Shown here: piece by piece, positions 52,201 through 62,840 of the stretch
Layout: every line of letters starts with the position of its first letter
Position numbering within the stretch: position 1 is the stretch's first letter
Assembly (NCBI GenBank): GCA_030562195.1
Contig: JAUJPP010000005.1
Location: 34,025,106 to 34,089,105, forward strand
Direction: 5' to 3'
Length of the DNA: 64,000 bases
Origin: Nipponacmea schrenckii
Taxonomy: Eukaryota; Mollusca; Gastropoda; Lottiidae
Translations under genes and position numbers: made by a program
Notes under the pieces: generated by a model
The model's database searches: none
What the model was told of the DNA's origin: nothing
Seen by the model: only the letters and a program-made list of their open reading frames with translations

Positions 52201-55121
52201 ATTTAGTAAATTGAAGCGGCCTTTAGTTTCACTGCCTGTTCTTTCTTATTCAAATTGCAGTACACCTTATGTTCTTCACACATATGCTAGTGCCCGAGGT
52301 TTATGTGCAGTTTTGTTTCAGGTAACAGCTAACGCCAGCAGAAGTTTGAATAAATCAGAAAGAATTTATCCTGCTCATGAAATCGAATTCCTTTCCCTAA
52401 AATGTCAGAAAAATTCCATAATTAGTGGTACCATTAGAGGACAGAACTGTTGTTCTTCAAGGAGTACATGACAGAATGGGTCATCTTGGATGAGATAAAG
52501 CCTTATTTCTGCTCAAGCCATTTTGACAAGAAACATCAATACAAAAACAACTGCAAAAGCATTTTTATACGCCCACATTATAATGTGGTTGTATATTATT
52601 TTCACCCCTCTCATAGGATTTGAATGAAACTTGTTCTGATGATTTATATTGATGAGATCTTGGACAAGTTAGAAATTGGCAATTTTATGATGAACGATTT
52701 TTGAGTTATTGCATATTGAATGAAATTTGGTGTGAACATTTATATTGATGAACTTGGATTATACCTTAATAATATTGGAGTTTCTGCCTGTGTTCAAACA
52801 GAAAATATATTTTAAAGTGGGCATATCTTGCTAGGCAACCGCTTGTATCTCATATGATTGCATAATATATATAGATATGATTTTGATATTTCAATATTCC
52901 ACAAGTATAAGAATTGTACTTAAGTTCCCGATTGTAATTGTATTATTTTGTACTTTCAGGGTTTTTCTTGATACCCATGTAGTTTTATCTAAATTGAACC
53001 GTTGGTGTGATCATTTATCCAAATCATTAACCTCTACAACAGTTGCTGCACCATCAGATAGCCCTTCAGTTGAAAATTTAAAGAAGAAGTTGGCGATAGT
53101 GATTCACCAGAAATAGCAGTAGTTGACACTGCTGAGGATGGAAAGATATGGACATGAAAGAAAATTACCATCTTGTTACGAAGATTATGTTATGCAAATG
53201 GCAACTACTCCAGAACCCACAACATAATCATCTCTTTTCAGGTATCTGTGTTCTATGAATTTAGTTTGTTACTGGCAGTTCAGAGGAAAAATTGTAAGTT
53301 TAAGTTTAAAAGTAATTTGTGGTTTTTAGTTGAAAAGGTTGTTTTTAGTTTGTAGTTTGTTTGTGGTATTGGTATTTTTTGTGTTAAATGTTGGGACGAC
53401 CCATTACTTGATTGACAGACACCTTAAATAGAAAACACAATGGCTTCAGGCACTTTTACTATTAAAAAAAGAAATTAGGGAGTATTTCATTAAAGGAGAC
53501 AGACCAATGTGAATATAAGGAATGAATTTGGTTCTTGCTATTATTATGGGCAAATAAATGCTTGTTTATCACAAGAAAGACAACTGATCACAAACGTGAA
53601 TTTCTACAATCATTTTAGTGTTATTTTTAAACTGTTTTAGTAAGTTTTATTCTTTTACTTCAACTACTGAAAAAATACGAAATATAGATACAAATACCAA
53701 TGAAATTAATGCGTTTTTAAACTCTGATGTATTTGTCAATGAGGTGATGTTACAAAGAATGGAAGAAGAACTTTCAATTGTAAATGCTCATATTCTTATA
53801 TTATTACACATTCATGTTCTTATATTATTACACATTCATATTCTTATATTATTACACATTCATATTCTTATATTATTACACATTCATATTCTTATATTAT
53901 TAGGCTACACATTCATATTCTTATATTATTACACATTCATATTCTTATTCTTATATTATTACACATTCATATTCTTATATTATTACACATTCATATTCTT
54001 ATATTATTACACATTCATATTCTTATATTATTACACATTCATATTCTTATATTATTACACATTCATATTCTTATATTATTACAAATCCATATTCTTATAT
54101 TATATGTGATTTCTTTTTAACATTGGATAATTAGTAGTGGCCAGAAATGGCTCCATACTGTACTGTGATAATTTATGTTTTCATATTTTTGTACATGTGG
54201 TATTTTATGACACTCAAGTAAACAAATAAACCAAACCATTAACTGTCAATAGTATTTTTAAAAGTGTCTAAAATTGGGTAAAAAGTGTCTATTATTTAGT
54301 TTTTTATACATAATTAATATATGATTACATTTAATATTAATAGGACAGTTTTTGTACTTTATCCATTACATAGCTGAATAATATTAAAAAAAACCTGTTT
54401 GGATACAGTAATTGTGATAATTAATAAATCAAAAGTTTAAATAATAAATCAATAATCACATCAAATTGATTCAATCAACATAAAAACATTACACAAGGGA
54501 CTGATCATATCTCATAATTTCCAACATATACATCCAGCTTAATCATGGCATACTATATATTTATAGTCATTAAAATCAACAAAACTTGCTTTGGCCTACA
54601 GCAATGATAGATTGCAATCCTCAATTTTATTTTGTATTCAACATAATCTTTTAATAATCAGAAATTCTATTTACTTTACATTTAATTTTCTTTACATTAT
54701 TTTGACAGCGTCAACCTAAAGTTAAATGGTAGAATCACTCTTCAGTAAGGAAGTCAAATAAAATGGAAAAAACTTACCAATCCGTATGATGGTCATCAAT
54801 AACTAATAATATTTTACAGCGATCTTTGTTATACGCAGGTTTATTAGGTCCTGATGTAAAAAATCCCCTGGCCAGATTAGCTGGAGTTGGGGTCTTGGAA
54901 GGCGAACTTGGTGCACTAGGAGATGGTCCTTTCTTTAGAGGTATAGCATTTAATATATCCTCATCTCTTAACTCTCCTTGAAGATCTCCAGAACTAAACC
55001 TTCTCCTCAGGAAGTTGACTCCCGAGGAGAAGTTATCTTTAAAGTTTGAGAACGAAATTTTGGCAAATGGTGAGTAACACTGAGCAGAAATGTTGTTGAT
55101 TCGGTGAAGGTGATAGGTCAG
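40215..55121 (-). CDS. SYN: Synapsin
   Basis: Twelve coding exons (minus strand): ~55121-54778, 50951-50894, 50349-50258, 50064-49914, 49259-49170, 45071-45009, 44217-44075, 42247-42173, 41974-41872, 41637-41522, 41337-41230, 40356-40215; all GT-AG and in phase. Counted from an in-frame CTG at 55121 the product is 494 residues. Domain [21 protein letters not shown] with the RRxS kinase site (Ser43/44). A short Pro/Ser-rich stretch follows ([16 protein letters not shown]). Domain C (ATP-grasp): [115 protein letters not shown] Gln-rich linker leads to the domain E end [12 protein letters not shown]. Synapsins coat synaptic vesicles and tether them to actin. No ATG lies between the in-frame TAA at 55139-55137 and domain A, so the start is unresolved. 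Confidence 0.93.
42248..44074. other. Synapsin intron 7, nothing recognised
   Basis: AT-rich. Plus-strand ORFs at 43485-43703 and 43718-43924 show no family similarity and no splice structure that makes sense. Confidence 0.45.
45072..47090. other. Synapsin intron 5, 3' part, nothing recognised
   Basis: AT-rich intron sequence before the minisatellite. No ORF of note on either strand. Confidence 0.45.
47100..48112. repeat. ~33-bp minisatellite in synapsin intron 5, about 30 copies
   Basis: Monomer around GGCTAGAATCAAGGGATTTG followed by TAACATCTATGGAA. Copies diverge at the left end (47100-47330) and are nearly uniform in the centre (47560-47900); some lack part of the unit. Confidence 0.9.
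48113..48295 (+). mobile_element. tRNA-derived SINE-like sequence
   Basis: TTGGCCGAGTGGTCTAGAAG (48115-48134) fits the RNA polymerase III A box of Ser/Leu-type tRNAs. GTTTGAAAC (~48184-48192) is a B box with one mismatch, about 65 nt away as in long-arm tRNAs. No good acceptor stem was found, so this is a SINE head or tRNA pseudogene, not a working tRNA. The body after it ends near AACAGAACC. Confidence 0.5.
49405..49515 (+). mobile_element. Possible second tRNA-derived SINE remnant
   Basis: GGGGAATAGTTTAGTGGTAG resembles an A box, and ACCAATTAGGTGCC resembles the GGCGATTAGGTGCC stretch of the 48113 element. No B box is preserved, and the match is short. Confidence 0.3.
51555..52505 (+). mobile_element. 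Degenerate Ty3/gypsy-type LTR retrotransposon pol fragment
   Basis: Blocks in broken frames: [45 protein letters not shown] (YLDD active site), [29 protein letters not shown], then RNase H-like [14 protein letters not shown] and [17 protein letters not shown], then an integrase-type VHDRMGHLG. Frameshifts and stops separate them, so it is dead. No LTRs were recognised. It lies in synapsin intron 1, opposite strand. Confidence 0.8.
52563..52842 (-). mobile_element. Short inverted Helitron-like element next to the gypsy fragment
   Basis: On the minus strand it begins GGTTGCCTAGCAAGATATGC with CCCACTTTAAA and ends with a hairpin AACCACATTATAATGTGGGCG followed by TATAAAAA at 52563. It contains one core unit with GAGATCTCATCAATATAA and AATAACTCAAAAATCG. 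Confidence 0.65.
52843..53790. other. Synapsin intron 1 sequence of uncertain origin
   Basis: An ORF at 52877-53116 has a hydrophobic start and a Ser/Thr-rich end ([16 protein letters not shown]). It may be the continuation of the gypsy-type element beyond the inserted Helitron-like copy, but no diagnostic motif is visible. Confidence 0.3.
53790..54105. repeat. 24-bp minisatellite in synapsin intron 1, about 13 copies
   Basis: Monomer ACACATTCATATTCTTATAT followed by TATT, 24 bp, so the reading frame stays open across it; an apparent ORF of repeated [15 protein letters not shown] is an artefact. One copy contains a 5-bp insertion (AGGCT) and another a duplicated ATTCTT. Confidence 0.9.
54106..54777. 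other. Synapsin intron 1 near exon 1, nothing recognised
   Basis: AT-rich, no ORF or repeat of note. Confidence 0.5.
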
Positions 55122-55136
55122 TGTTTGTTGATCTAT

Positions 55137-55142
55137 TTACAT
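55137..55142 (-). promoter_or_regulatory. In-frame ATG-TAA start-stop in the synapsin leader
   Basis: The minus strand reads ATG TAA directly, in the synapsin frame, five codons (ATA GAT CAA CAA ACA) before an in-frame CTG at 55121. Another ATG at ~55168 opens a different frame that runs over the start of domain A coding sequence and would be a long overlapping uORF. Both features would depress ordinary scanning initiation if this leader is transcribed as shown. Confidence 0.45.
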
Positions 55143-55179
55143 CTAGAATCTTCCAAGGTCTCATCAAACACCTGAAAAA

Positions 55180-55530
55180 GAAACCAATACAAAAATAAAC
55201 ATTGTTAATGTATTCATTTTAAGGATCAACTAATTGTTATTAATACAGATTCCATAATCCAAATCTATAATTATTGCTATATTTGTTACACAGCAATATG
55301 CCAAAGAAATTGTTGGTAGACAAGGCAGTGCCCATGTCATTTTTATAATCCTTAAGCAACATTTAGGGGAAGAGAATGCATTAAATAATGGAACAATGTA
55401 AGTATTCCATAAAATTGTGTTCCATTATTTAATGTCATTTTTAATCAGATTTTTACACTTGTGTCTGAGTCTGACACCATCTGCCAATTTAAGCTCCACT
55501 TTGGCAGTTCATGAAAACTCTTTTAAAACA
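55180..55530. other. Upstream flank of synapsin, nothing recognised
   Basis: No promoter motif stands out. A CTTTTTCAG on the minus strand at ~55180 could be the splice acceptor of a leader intron. Confidence 0.35.
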
Positions 55531-55539
55531 CAGACCACC

Positions 55540-55696
55540 AAAATATTAATTCCAATGCTCATACTAAGTTTCATTGAAAATGCATTGAAAATTGTAGCTT
55601 CTATTGTACCGACAACAAATGTTGACGGATGGACAGACAAACAGGGGCGACGGAAAATATACGTTTCACATATTCATGTGAATCAACAAATCTTAT
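55540..55696 (+). mobile_element. 3' end fragment of a Helitron-like element
   Basis: CAATGCTCATACTAAGTTTC and AAAATTGTAGCTTCTATTGT match the units at 34.6-35.0 kb. They are followed by GACGGATGGACAGACA and the diverged terminus ATACGTTTCACATATTCATG. Confidence 0.65.
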
Positions 55697-55699
55697 AAC

Positions 55700-56835
55700 A
55701 TACAATCTAAAGTAATATTATGAAGTGAAACAAAAAAAAAAAATGCAATCAGCAGACTTTATTACCTTTGTATAAATATCGAAAAGGATTTCCTGTTTCA
55801 GTTAAATCCATAGGAATATTTGAAGCATTACAATTTATACTCAGAAAAGTAGCGAAAACTATACATTCTGATGTATCTGCTTCTGCTATACCATATCATA
55901 GAATAAATATCAGCTTTAAAACATAAAACAATGCAGAAATATCTCTTTGATTAGGGTGATTAATAATTCATGCAAGGTTTACAAATAGACCTGTTTATAA
56001 CAAATCAATAAATAGTCACTTTGATTCTCTTGATAGAATCTATAATTATCTGGGACATATGTTCATTTCATTCACAGCAATCATTCGCTAATTAATCAGT
56101 CAATCTTTATAATAATGAAATCAAGTTTGTTTATATCACAGCCATATAATACACTTGTATTCAACCATGTTATTCAGTTCCTGTTTTCTAAGACCTTCCA
56201 AGGGATATCCACTTCTACCAGTTTTTTTTTTGGCATAACAATAATTTTAATAAGACCTTGTACTTTAATGCCCAAAATCTCTACTTTAAATCAATAAAAT
56301 CAATCGAATCTTAATCATGACTTTTGACGAATGTTCATTACATAACCTAACCTTCGTCACCTCATGTGCAACTGACAAATTTTAATCTAAAATGACTTCA
56401 GATGGGCATTTGTTAACCATTTAGGTCTAAGTTCATGTTGGTTTTAAGTCATGTGTTTTAAAAAATTAATTCGATGTACAAATGAATTGAAACTTCAAGA
56501 TCTTTTAAATCCATAATCTGAATTATTTCCTATCTTAACCTCTACTTGTGAAGGTCAATTCATTCCATAAAATGAATAAATCAGTATCTGAGACAATCTT
56601 GGTTATAGACTTTTAATGTCAAATTCATTTTGTTTTTCAGCCAATAAAATGGATAGCAAGGAGGTGCATTATTGGCCATGCACTAATTGTGGTTAAACAT
56701 ATGATATATTCTTGTTATGATTCTACTGACATGTAACAAGACCTGAATTTTAGATCCCTAGTGCTGAGAGACCATTAAGACATTGAATTAGAGTTGCTTT
56801 TGAATTCACTTCCAAGCATTGTTTTAGCTGCTTTA
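55700..56835. other. Intergenic, nothing recognised
   Basis: AT-rich, no supported gene or repeat array. Confidence 0.5.
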
Positions 56836-56837
56836 AT

Positions 56838-56995
56838 ACCAAATTCACAAGACTCTTTTAATAACAAATTCACAAGACTCTTTTAATAACAAATTCACAA
56901 GACGCTTTTAATAACAAATTCACAAGACTCTTTTAATAACAAATTCACAAGACGTTTTTAATGACAAATTCACAAGACCTTTCTTATAACAATTT
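56838..56995. repeat. ~27-bp minisatellite, about 6 copies
   Basis: Monomer around AACAAATTCACAAGACTC followed by TTTTAATA. It resembles the larger array at 58975-59835 (TAAATTCACTTGACTATTTT), and the two sit on either side of a Tc1 element. Confidence 0.85.
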
Positions 56996-57260
56996 TTTTT
57001 TTATAGTAAGAAAGACAATATGGACGTATATACAAGAAAAGTGTGCAAAGATGCAAGGGCATTAGATCAGCCACAGGGATTTGGGAAGATGAGTGTCATG
57101 ACACATCTTGTCCACTCCAGAGGTCCAAAATTCAATAAAATGTCTTTAGGTTGCTAAAAAAACTAAACACACCATGTAAAAATACTAGCATATTGCCACA
57201 CTGGGTGCCATTTGGTGTCAGAAGAAATAATTAGTTCAACAATGTAAAACATTTGGATAA

Positions 57261-58558
57261 TAAACTCAGTCAAAAAAGAAACTTCACACTTGTTTGGAAG
57301 TTGATAAATTGAACAGGGATAAAGATTGTTGGTAAATAACGATTAAATTTCATTCTATGACAGTTGACGATGTTGTGCAGTGATGGTCATGTTCATAATG
57401 AGGCTGGTTCTACCGGAAATGCAATGGCAACACAAACGAGTGAAAATGGTAATTACAAATATGTTGACTGAATGTCAATAACGTGTATGTCCTCCACGAG
57501 CATTCACAACTGCCATACAATGTCTCCTTATGGACTGCAACATACGTCGGAACACAGCTTGGGGGATGCGTCGCCATAACCGCACCATCATGGCACCAAG
57601 TTCCTGCAAATTCTGTGCTTCTGCCCAGCACATTCCATACATGCTCAGGAGGTCAGGAGATCGTGAAGGCCACTCCATGACATTGATGCCAGTGTTCCTC
57701 AGGAAATTTGTCGTCAAATTGGCCGTATGTGGCCTGGCTTTGTCGTGCTGAAAGGTCAAACCTGGACCATGAGCTGCCATGAATGGTACAAGCTCTTGGT
57801 CTCTGTATCATGCAGCTGTAAGGTTTCCTTGGACGAGGATCAATTGGGAACCAGTAAAGGCACCCCAAAACATCACACTTCCGCCCCCGAAGCAATCCAC
57901 TTCATGTACGCAACACTAGGCATTGCGTTCCCCACATCTCCTCCAATCTCTGACCCTCCCATTGGCAAAGCGCAATGTAAATCAGGACTCATCACTGAAG
58001 ACGACTCTATTCTAGTCATGCTGAGTCCATCTCAGATACCGTAGTACCCACAGAAGCCGTTGACGTCAGTGGAAACGCGTTAGAATGGGTCCACGATAAG
58101 GTAAGCGAGCATGGAGACCAGCAGTGCGCAGGCGATTCCGTATGGTTTGGGCAGTCACTTGACCTCTAAACAACTCATTCCGAGTGGATGTTGCAGTGAC
58201 GAAGCGATTCCTCAAATGACGTAGGACAATTTAACAGTCTTCTACTTGTGACGTCACACGTGGTCTTCCTGAACGAGGCTAGTCCGCTGTGGTGCCTGTT
58301 GAAGAGTCCGTCGCCTGCATCCAATCCAATCACATGTGTCTCGTAAGGTCACGTGACCAGAAAAACGCAACAATACGCCTTTTGCCTGCATGTGCCCTTG
58401 CACAAGGATCATTCATGTGCCCTTGCACAAGGATTTTTTTGTGCGACATATTGTCTTGTTGTACTAATACCTAATTATAACGAAATTAATACTGTTTTAA
58501 AATTAAAAGAGATATTTAAAAAAAATGTAGTGTGAAGTTTCTTTATTGACTGAGTTTA
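57261..58558 (-). mobile_element. Tc1-like DNA transposon, degenerate
   Basis: The inverted termini match: TAAACTCAGTCAAAAAAGAA plus ACTTCACAC from 57261, and the inverse GTGTGAAGTTTC plus TTTATTGACTGAGTTTA ending at 58558. Between them lies a minus-strand transposase pseudogene. Insertion lies between two arrays of one minisatellite type. Confidence 0.85.
57475..58330 (-). pseudogene. Tc1 transposase pseudogene
   Basis: Recognisable in three shifting frames: RYLRWTQHDWNRVVFSDESR with the first catalytic Asp region, VFWGAF, FQHDKARPHTA with the second Asp, FLRNTGINVMEWPSRSPDL, ELGAMMVRLWRRIPQAVFRR, and the C-terminal NARGGHTRY. In-frame stops interrupt the upstream DNA-binding part, and the third acidic residue region (SPDLLSMYGM instead of the usual SPDLNPIEH) is altered, so no active enzyme can be made. 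Confidence 0.8.
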
Positions 58559-58599
58559 TTTAAAAAGTCATGAACTACAGAGAATATAGCTTCCTTTTC

Positions 58600-58900
58600 A
58601 GTGTTGAAAGAAGGATATCTCCAAAAAGGAGTGTGTTGATTGATTTTCTTGAATGACAGAGATTGTCAATTGTGAATCACCTGTTAGCAGTGTATAGTCT
58701 ACAGTGCAAAATAACATGTTCATCTGGTAGAAGGTGACCACAAGAACAGGTTGGGTTATCAGATATAAACATGTCAGATTTAAGTGCATTAAGCTCACTT
58801 TTAGCGTGTCTCAATCTACACTGTATCATATCAGTCTGTATGATTTGTGTTACTTCAGATTGTTGTTTTGACAATTGCTGATTGGTTATGGTCTTGTTCT
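58600..58900 (-). mobile_element. 3' fragment of a LINE ORF2
   Basis: The minus strand encodes TDMIQCRLRHAKSELNALKS, DNPTCSCGHLLPDEHVILHC and RLYTANR. The R-L-x-x-x-x-S-x-L-N motif followed by a C-x-C-G-x(n)-H-x(3)-H/C zinc-binding pattern is typical of the end of non-LTR retrotransposon ORF2 proteins. No other part of the element is adjacent. Confidence 0.65.
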
Positions 58901-58974
58901 TAGGGTTTCATGTAAATTTCTGCAAATTCAGATTTGATAGTGCCCCCTGTGCTTAATAACAACTTCCCAAGACC

Positions 58975-59835
58975 TTTGTAAATTGTAAATTCAAAAGACT
59001 ATTTTACTAACAAATACACTAGACTATTATAACCATAATTCACTTGACTATTTTAACAACAAATTCACTTGATTATTTTAACCATAAATTCACTTGACTA
59101 TTTTAACCATAAATTCACTTGACTATTTTAACCATAAATTCACTTGACTATTTTAACAACAAATTCACTTGATTATTTTAACCATAAATTCACTTGACTA
59201 TTTTAACCATAAATTCACTTGACCATTTTACAAATTTACTAGACTATTTTAACAACAAATTTATTTGACTATTTTAACCATAAATTCACTTGACCATTTT
59301 ACAAATTTACTAGACTATTTTAACAACAAATTTATTTGACTATTTTAACCATAAATTCACTTGATTATTTAAACCATAAATTCACTTGATTATTTTACAA
59401 ATTTACTTGACTATTTAACCATAAATTCACTTGACTACTTTAACCATAAATTCACTTGACTATTTTAACCATAAATTCACTTGACTATTTTACAAATTTA
59501 CTAGACTATCTTAACCATAAATTCACTTGACTATTTTGACCATGAATTCACATGACTATTTTAACCATAAATTCACTTGACTACTTTAATCACAAACAAC
59601 AAATTCACTTGACTATTTTAATCATAAATTCACTTGACTACTTTAACCATAAATTCACTTGACTATTTTAACCATAAATTCACTTGACTATTTTAACCAT
59701 AAATTCACTTGACTATTTTACAAATTTACTAGACTATCTTAACCATAAATTCACTTGACTATTTTAACCATAAATTCACATGACTATTTTAACCATAAAT
59801 TCACTTGACTACTTTAATCACAAATTAACATGACT
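58975..59835. repeat. ~26-bp minisatellite, about 33 copies
   Basis: Monomer CATAAATTCACTTGACTATT followed by TTAAC, 25-26 bp, with variants ending TTTTACAAATTTACTAGAC. A higher-order repetition of several monomers is visible: the blocks at 59220-59290 and 59280-59350 are near copies, as are those at 59480-59580 and 59710-59810. Confidence 0.9.
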
Positions 59836-59839
59836 TAAT

Positions 59840-60590
59840 CTTAAGTATTTCTAACACTTCAGAAACAAAATCCACCATCAACACAAATATATTCTGCTAT
59901 TATTTTCAACATTTTAACAGGACACATAAGCTAACAGGCATTCTTACTGAACAGTGGTGAGAAATAAATAATGAGAATATTCTATAACAGTAAGAATTAA
60001 ATACTAAGTCTCCTCTACCTTATAAAAACAGCTGAGTGGACTCGATGAAATCATGTTCATCAGACAGTAAAATAAAAAGTAAACATATTCACCAAAAATA
60101 GACAGCATGTGACAGGAGAAATGGTAGAAAATGAACTCAGGAGATTTTCTCCCTAATTAATGGAAATGAATTAACAAGATGTCTACAGAATCAATAAATT
60201 CTTCACACATCTTTTGTTAATACCAATCACAGTAGACTTATATAGAGTTGACCTGTCTACACACTATCCGCTGGAGAATCACTGACATCTTTTCAAGAAG
60301 ACTTTTGTTATAAATGTTTTTTTAAACAAGTTATCTTGTCTTAAACTATAAAGTTAATTGTAATCTTGTGCATATTTGTAAGCGTTGCAAGACTGAGACA
60401 ACTTCCGCTCTAGTTTCGTAGCGTCACTTTTTGTCTGAAGTTTGAAGAATAGACTTAGAGAAGAATATAGTTATTATAATCAGTCAGCAGACAAGAGCCC
60501 CCGCCCAATAATTTCCTGTACATCTGTAGTCCTCAAATATTAACTATCTAGTTTTTATATCAAGTGCTTGATACAACAGACCAATACATG
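59840..60590. other. Intergenic, nothing recognised
   Basis: No supported gene or repeat. Confidence 0.5.
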
Positions 60591-60696
60591 TAGATTAAGC
60601 TGATGAACATATCTGATGCAGATTAACACCATAGATCAATCTGATGAACATATCAGGTACAGACAAACATCATAGATAAAGCTGATGAACATAATA
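60590..60696. repeat. ~38-bp degenerate tandem repeat, left block
   Basis: Units around GCTGATGAACATATCTGATG with CAGATTAACACCATAGATC recur three times and continue at 61822-62100, on the other side of an inserted element. Confidence 0.75.
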
Positions 60697-61578
60697 CAGT
60701 GAAACCTGGCTATAATGAATCATACGGGACCGAACAAATTAGTTCGTTATAGCCGAATTCGTTATATTATTTTCTATGTCCGCCATCTTGGATAAAGTCA
60801 AAATTACCCATACCACCCTAAAGAAAAGGAACGATCGCAGTTTTAAACAGTACTAAACTTTAAGCACATAATTTATTGCAAATTCACATAAATTATAATC
60901 ATGCATTTTCGTAGCGTGTTTAAAGTCGGCAAATAATGACAACTTCATTGTCTATGATTTCTTCTTCGTCATCAGATTCTGGGGTGGTGTCATTTTTCAT
61001 CGTCCAGTCTTACAGTATCTGGTGCATCGGTAAATTTATTCACCTCGTACCAAGTTCTCTTCAATTCACCTACACGCATGTCATTATTTTCGTCATTGGA
61101 TTCGGAATTTTATGGGCTTTGTACGTAGCCATGTTGATGTTGAGAATCAAATGACACTTGAAGACGGTTATCATTATTTACGATTTCGCCGTATGTTTAT
61201 TGTTTTGACCGGTAAACAAAATGAATATCTTGGGACTGTGGGTGAACAGAGGAGGACAAAAGGATTACACAAAATGTTAATTAAGTTTAATTGATAAATA
61301 ATAATTGATAGTCGGGAGTCGGGAGGTGACAATTTATTGCCGTGATTGGGGCGATTGAGATTATCGGTTAATTATGACTAATCCATTCGTAATAACCATT
61401 AATTTTGGTACATAGGGTGTCAATTTCTATTCGTTATTACCGAAAATTCGCTACTAGCATTTCGTTTTATCCATTTATTTTTCAATGAAATTAGTGCAGT
61501 GAAGAACGGGATTTTTAAATTTGTTCGTTATTACCGGTTTTTCGGTATAAGCAAGTTCGTTATAAGTGAGGACCACTG
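60697..61578. mobile_element. TIR element flanked by TA, possibly non-autonomous mariner/pogo group
   Basis: The left end CAGTGAAACCTGGCTATAAT and right end (inverted) CAGTGGTCCTCACTTATAAC are imperfect terminal inverted repeats of 882 bp of DNA, bounded on both sides by TA (60695-60696 and 61579-61580). Subterminal TTCGTTAT motifs recur at both ends. Predicted ORFs inside have no transposase similarity. Superfamily placement rests on the TA target site and terminal CAGTG only. Confidence 0.65.
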
Positions 61579-61821
61579 TAAATACAGATCAACAGCATAG
61601 GTGAAGTATTGTATATTTATTTTGTGGTCATGTACTTGATCGCCCGTACATAGATCTGTCCATTTGATGCACATGTACTTGTGTATTTTTAGATGAATTG
61701 TATATTGAAGTATTGTGTATTTTCCCTTTTTTTTTCCCAATGTATTGGCTTCTAGGGCTGAATGTGAGACAGGACCATGTCCTTGTGTATTGGGCCTAAT
61801 TCTGAGTTTATTATTATTATA

Positions 61822-62100
61822 GGTCAACTGATGAACATAATAGATACAGATAAAAATCATAGATTAAACAAATACAGATAAACATTTTGTATAAAGCTGA
61901 TGAACATAATAGTTACAGATAAACATGATAGATCAAGCTGATGAACATAACAGATCCCTGTCATACAAGGTGATGAACATCATTGGCTTATCTTCAGAGA
62001 TATATCTGAGAGACATCATATAGGCTTACACAAGTTGACGGAAAGTATAGACACAAATAAACTTCATAAATAAAAGCTGATGAACGCAAATTAGAATTTC
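61822..62100. repeat. ~38-bp degenerate tandem repeat, right block
   Basis: GCTGATGAACATAATAGATA-type units alternating with ACAGATAAACATCATAGATC, the same repeat as at 60590-60696. The stretch 61585-61820 between the inserted TIR element and this block is unrelated sequence of unknown origin. Confidence 0.7.
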
Positions 62101-62840
62101 ATGAACATAATGGTGCTGATATGTAAGAGATTTTATCAAGTTTTAGTAAATTGTTCTATTTCCCAAGAGACAATTCAACATAAAGATAACAGAGATAACG
62201 TATTAGAGTTCATGTTGTAAACCAAGTGACATCTGACAGTTTCTAATTGAGAAGAAAATATTTACTACAACAGACTTCCATAAGGAGCAGTCGTTCAAGA
62301 GAGTTGTATCATCTCGGGTAATACCTGGGTTAGCCTATTACCATTTAGTGTTTGTTTAACTAGTTGTGCCTGATAATCTAGTAGTGCTTTATTTCTTTGT
62401 AGTGCGGTATTACCCTTTAATTTTCTTTGTAACAAGATTTATTGGATGGAATTTAAAAACTTTTGAAAAATGAACATTTTTAAAGACAATCACATTTGAA
62501 AAATTCTTTACTTGGATGCTGATGTCCTTGACCTAGAATATCCATAGATATGCTTATATTGGTTGACAAACTATCAGTTCTTTACGCATCTTGAAATTAA
62601 CATTTATGACAACTTTGGACGACTGTATCATTGAATTGTTTTCTTTAACTGTTTTTAGTTGCAAATTTGCTAACATACTTGAGTTGAGTTTTACAAATTG
62701 TCAATGCCCAATTGGTTCCCTTTTTAACGATATATGACAATTATTCATTATCATACTTTTAACATTTTGGTTTTATTTTTCGAAAAAGGGATCTAACACA
62801 CTTTGTATTTATTCCCCATCAATATAGATTTCATAATCAA
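62101..62840. other. Intergenic, nothing recognised
   Basis: No supported gene or repeat. Confidence 0.5.

Noticed and set aside
42248..54777. A TIMP gene nested in a synapsin intron, as in vertebrates and Drosophila
   Set aside because: No ORF with the CxC start and conserved cysteine spacing of TIMPs was recognised on either strand of the synapsin introns. A highly divergent multi-exon copy cannot be fully excluded by eye.
57483..58044. Plus-strand ORFs of 65-105 residues
   Set aside because: They are antisense shadows of the decayed Tc1 transposase on the minus strand.
60936..61154. 72-residue ORF with a hydrophobic centre inside the TIR element
   Set aside because: It has no similarity to transposases, lies wholly within a non-autonomous element and shows no gene context.
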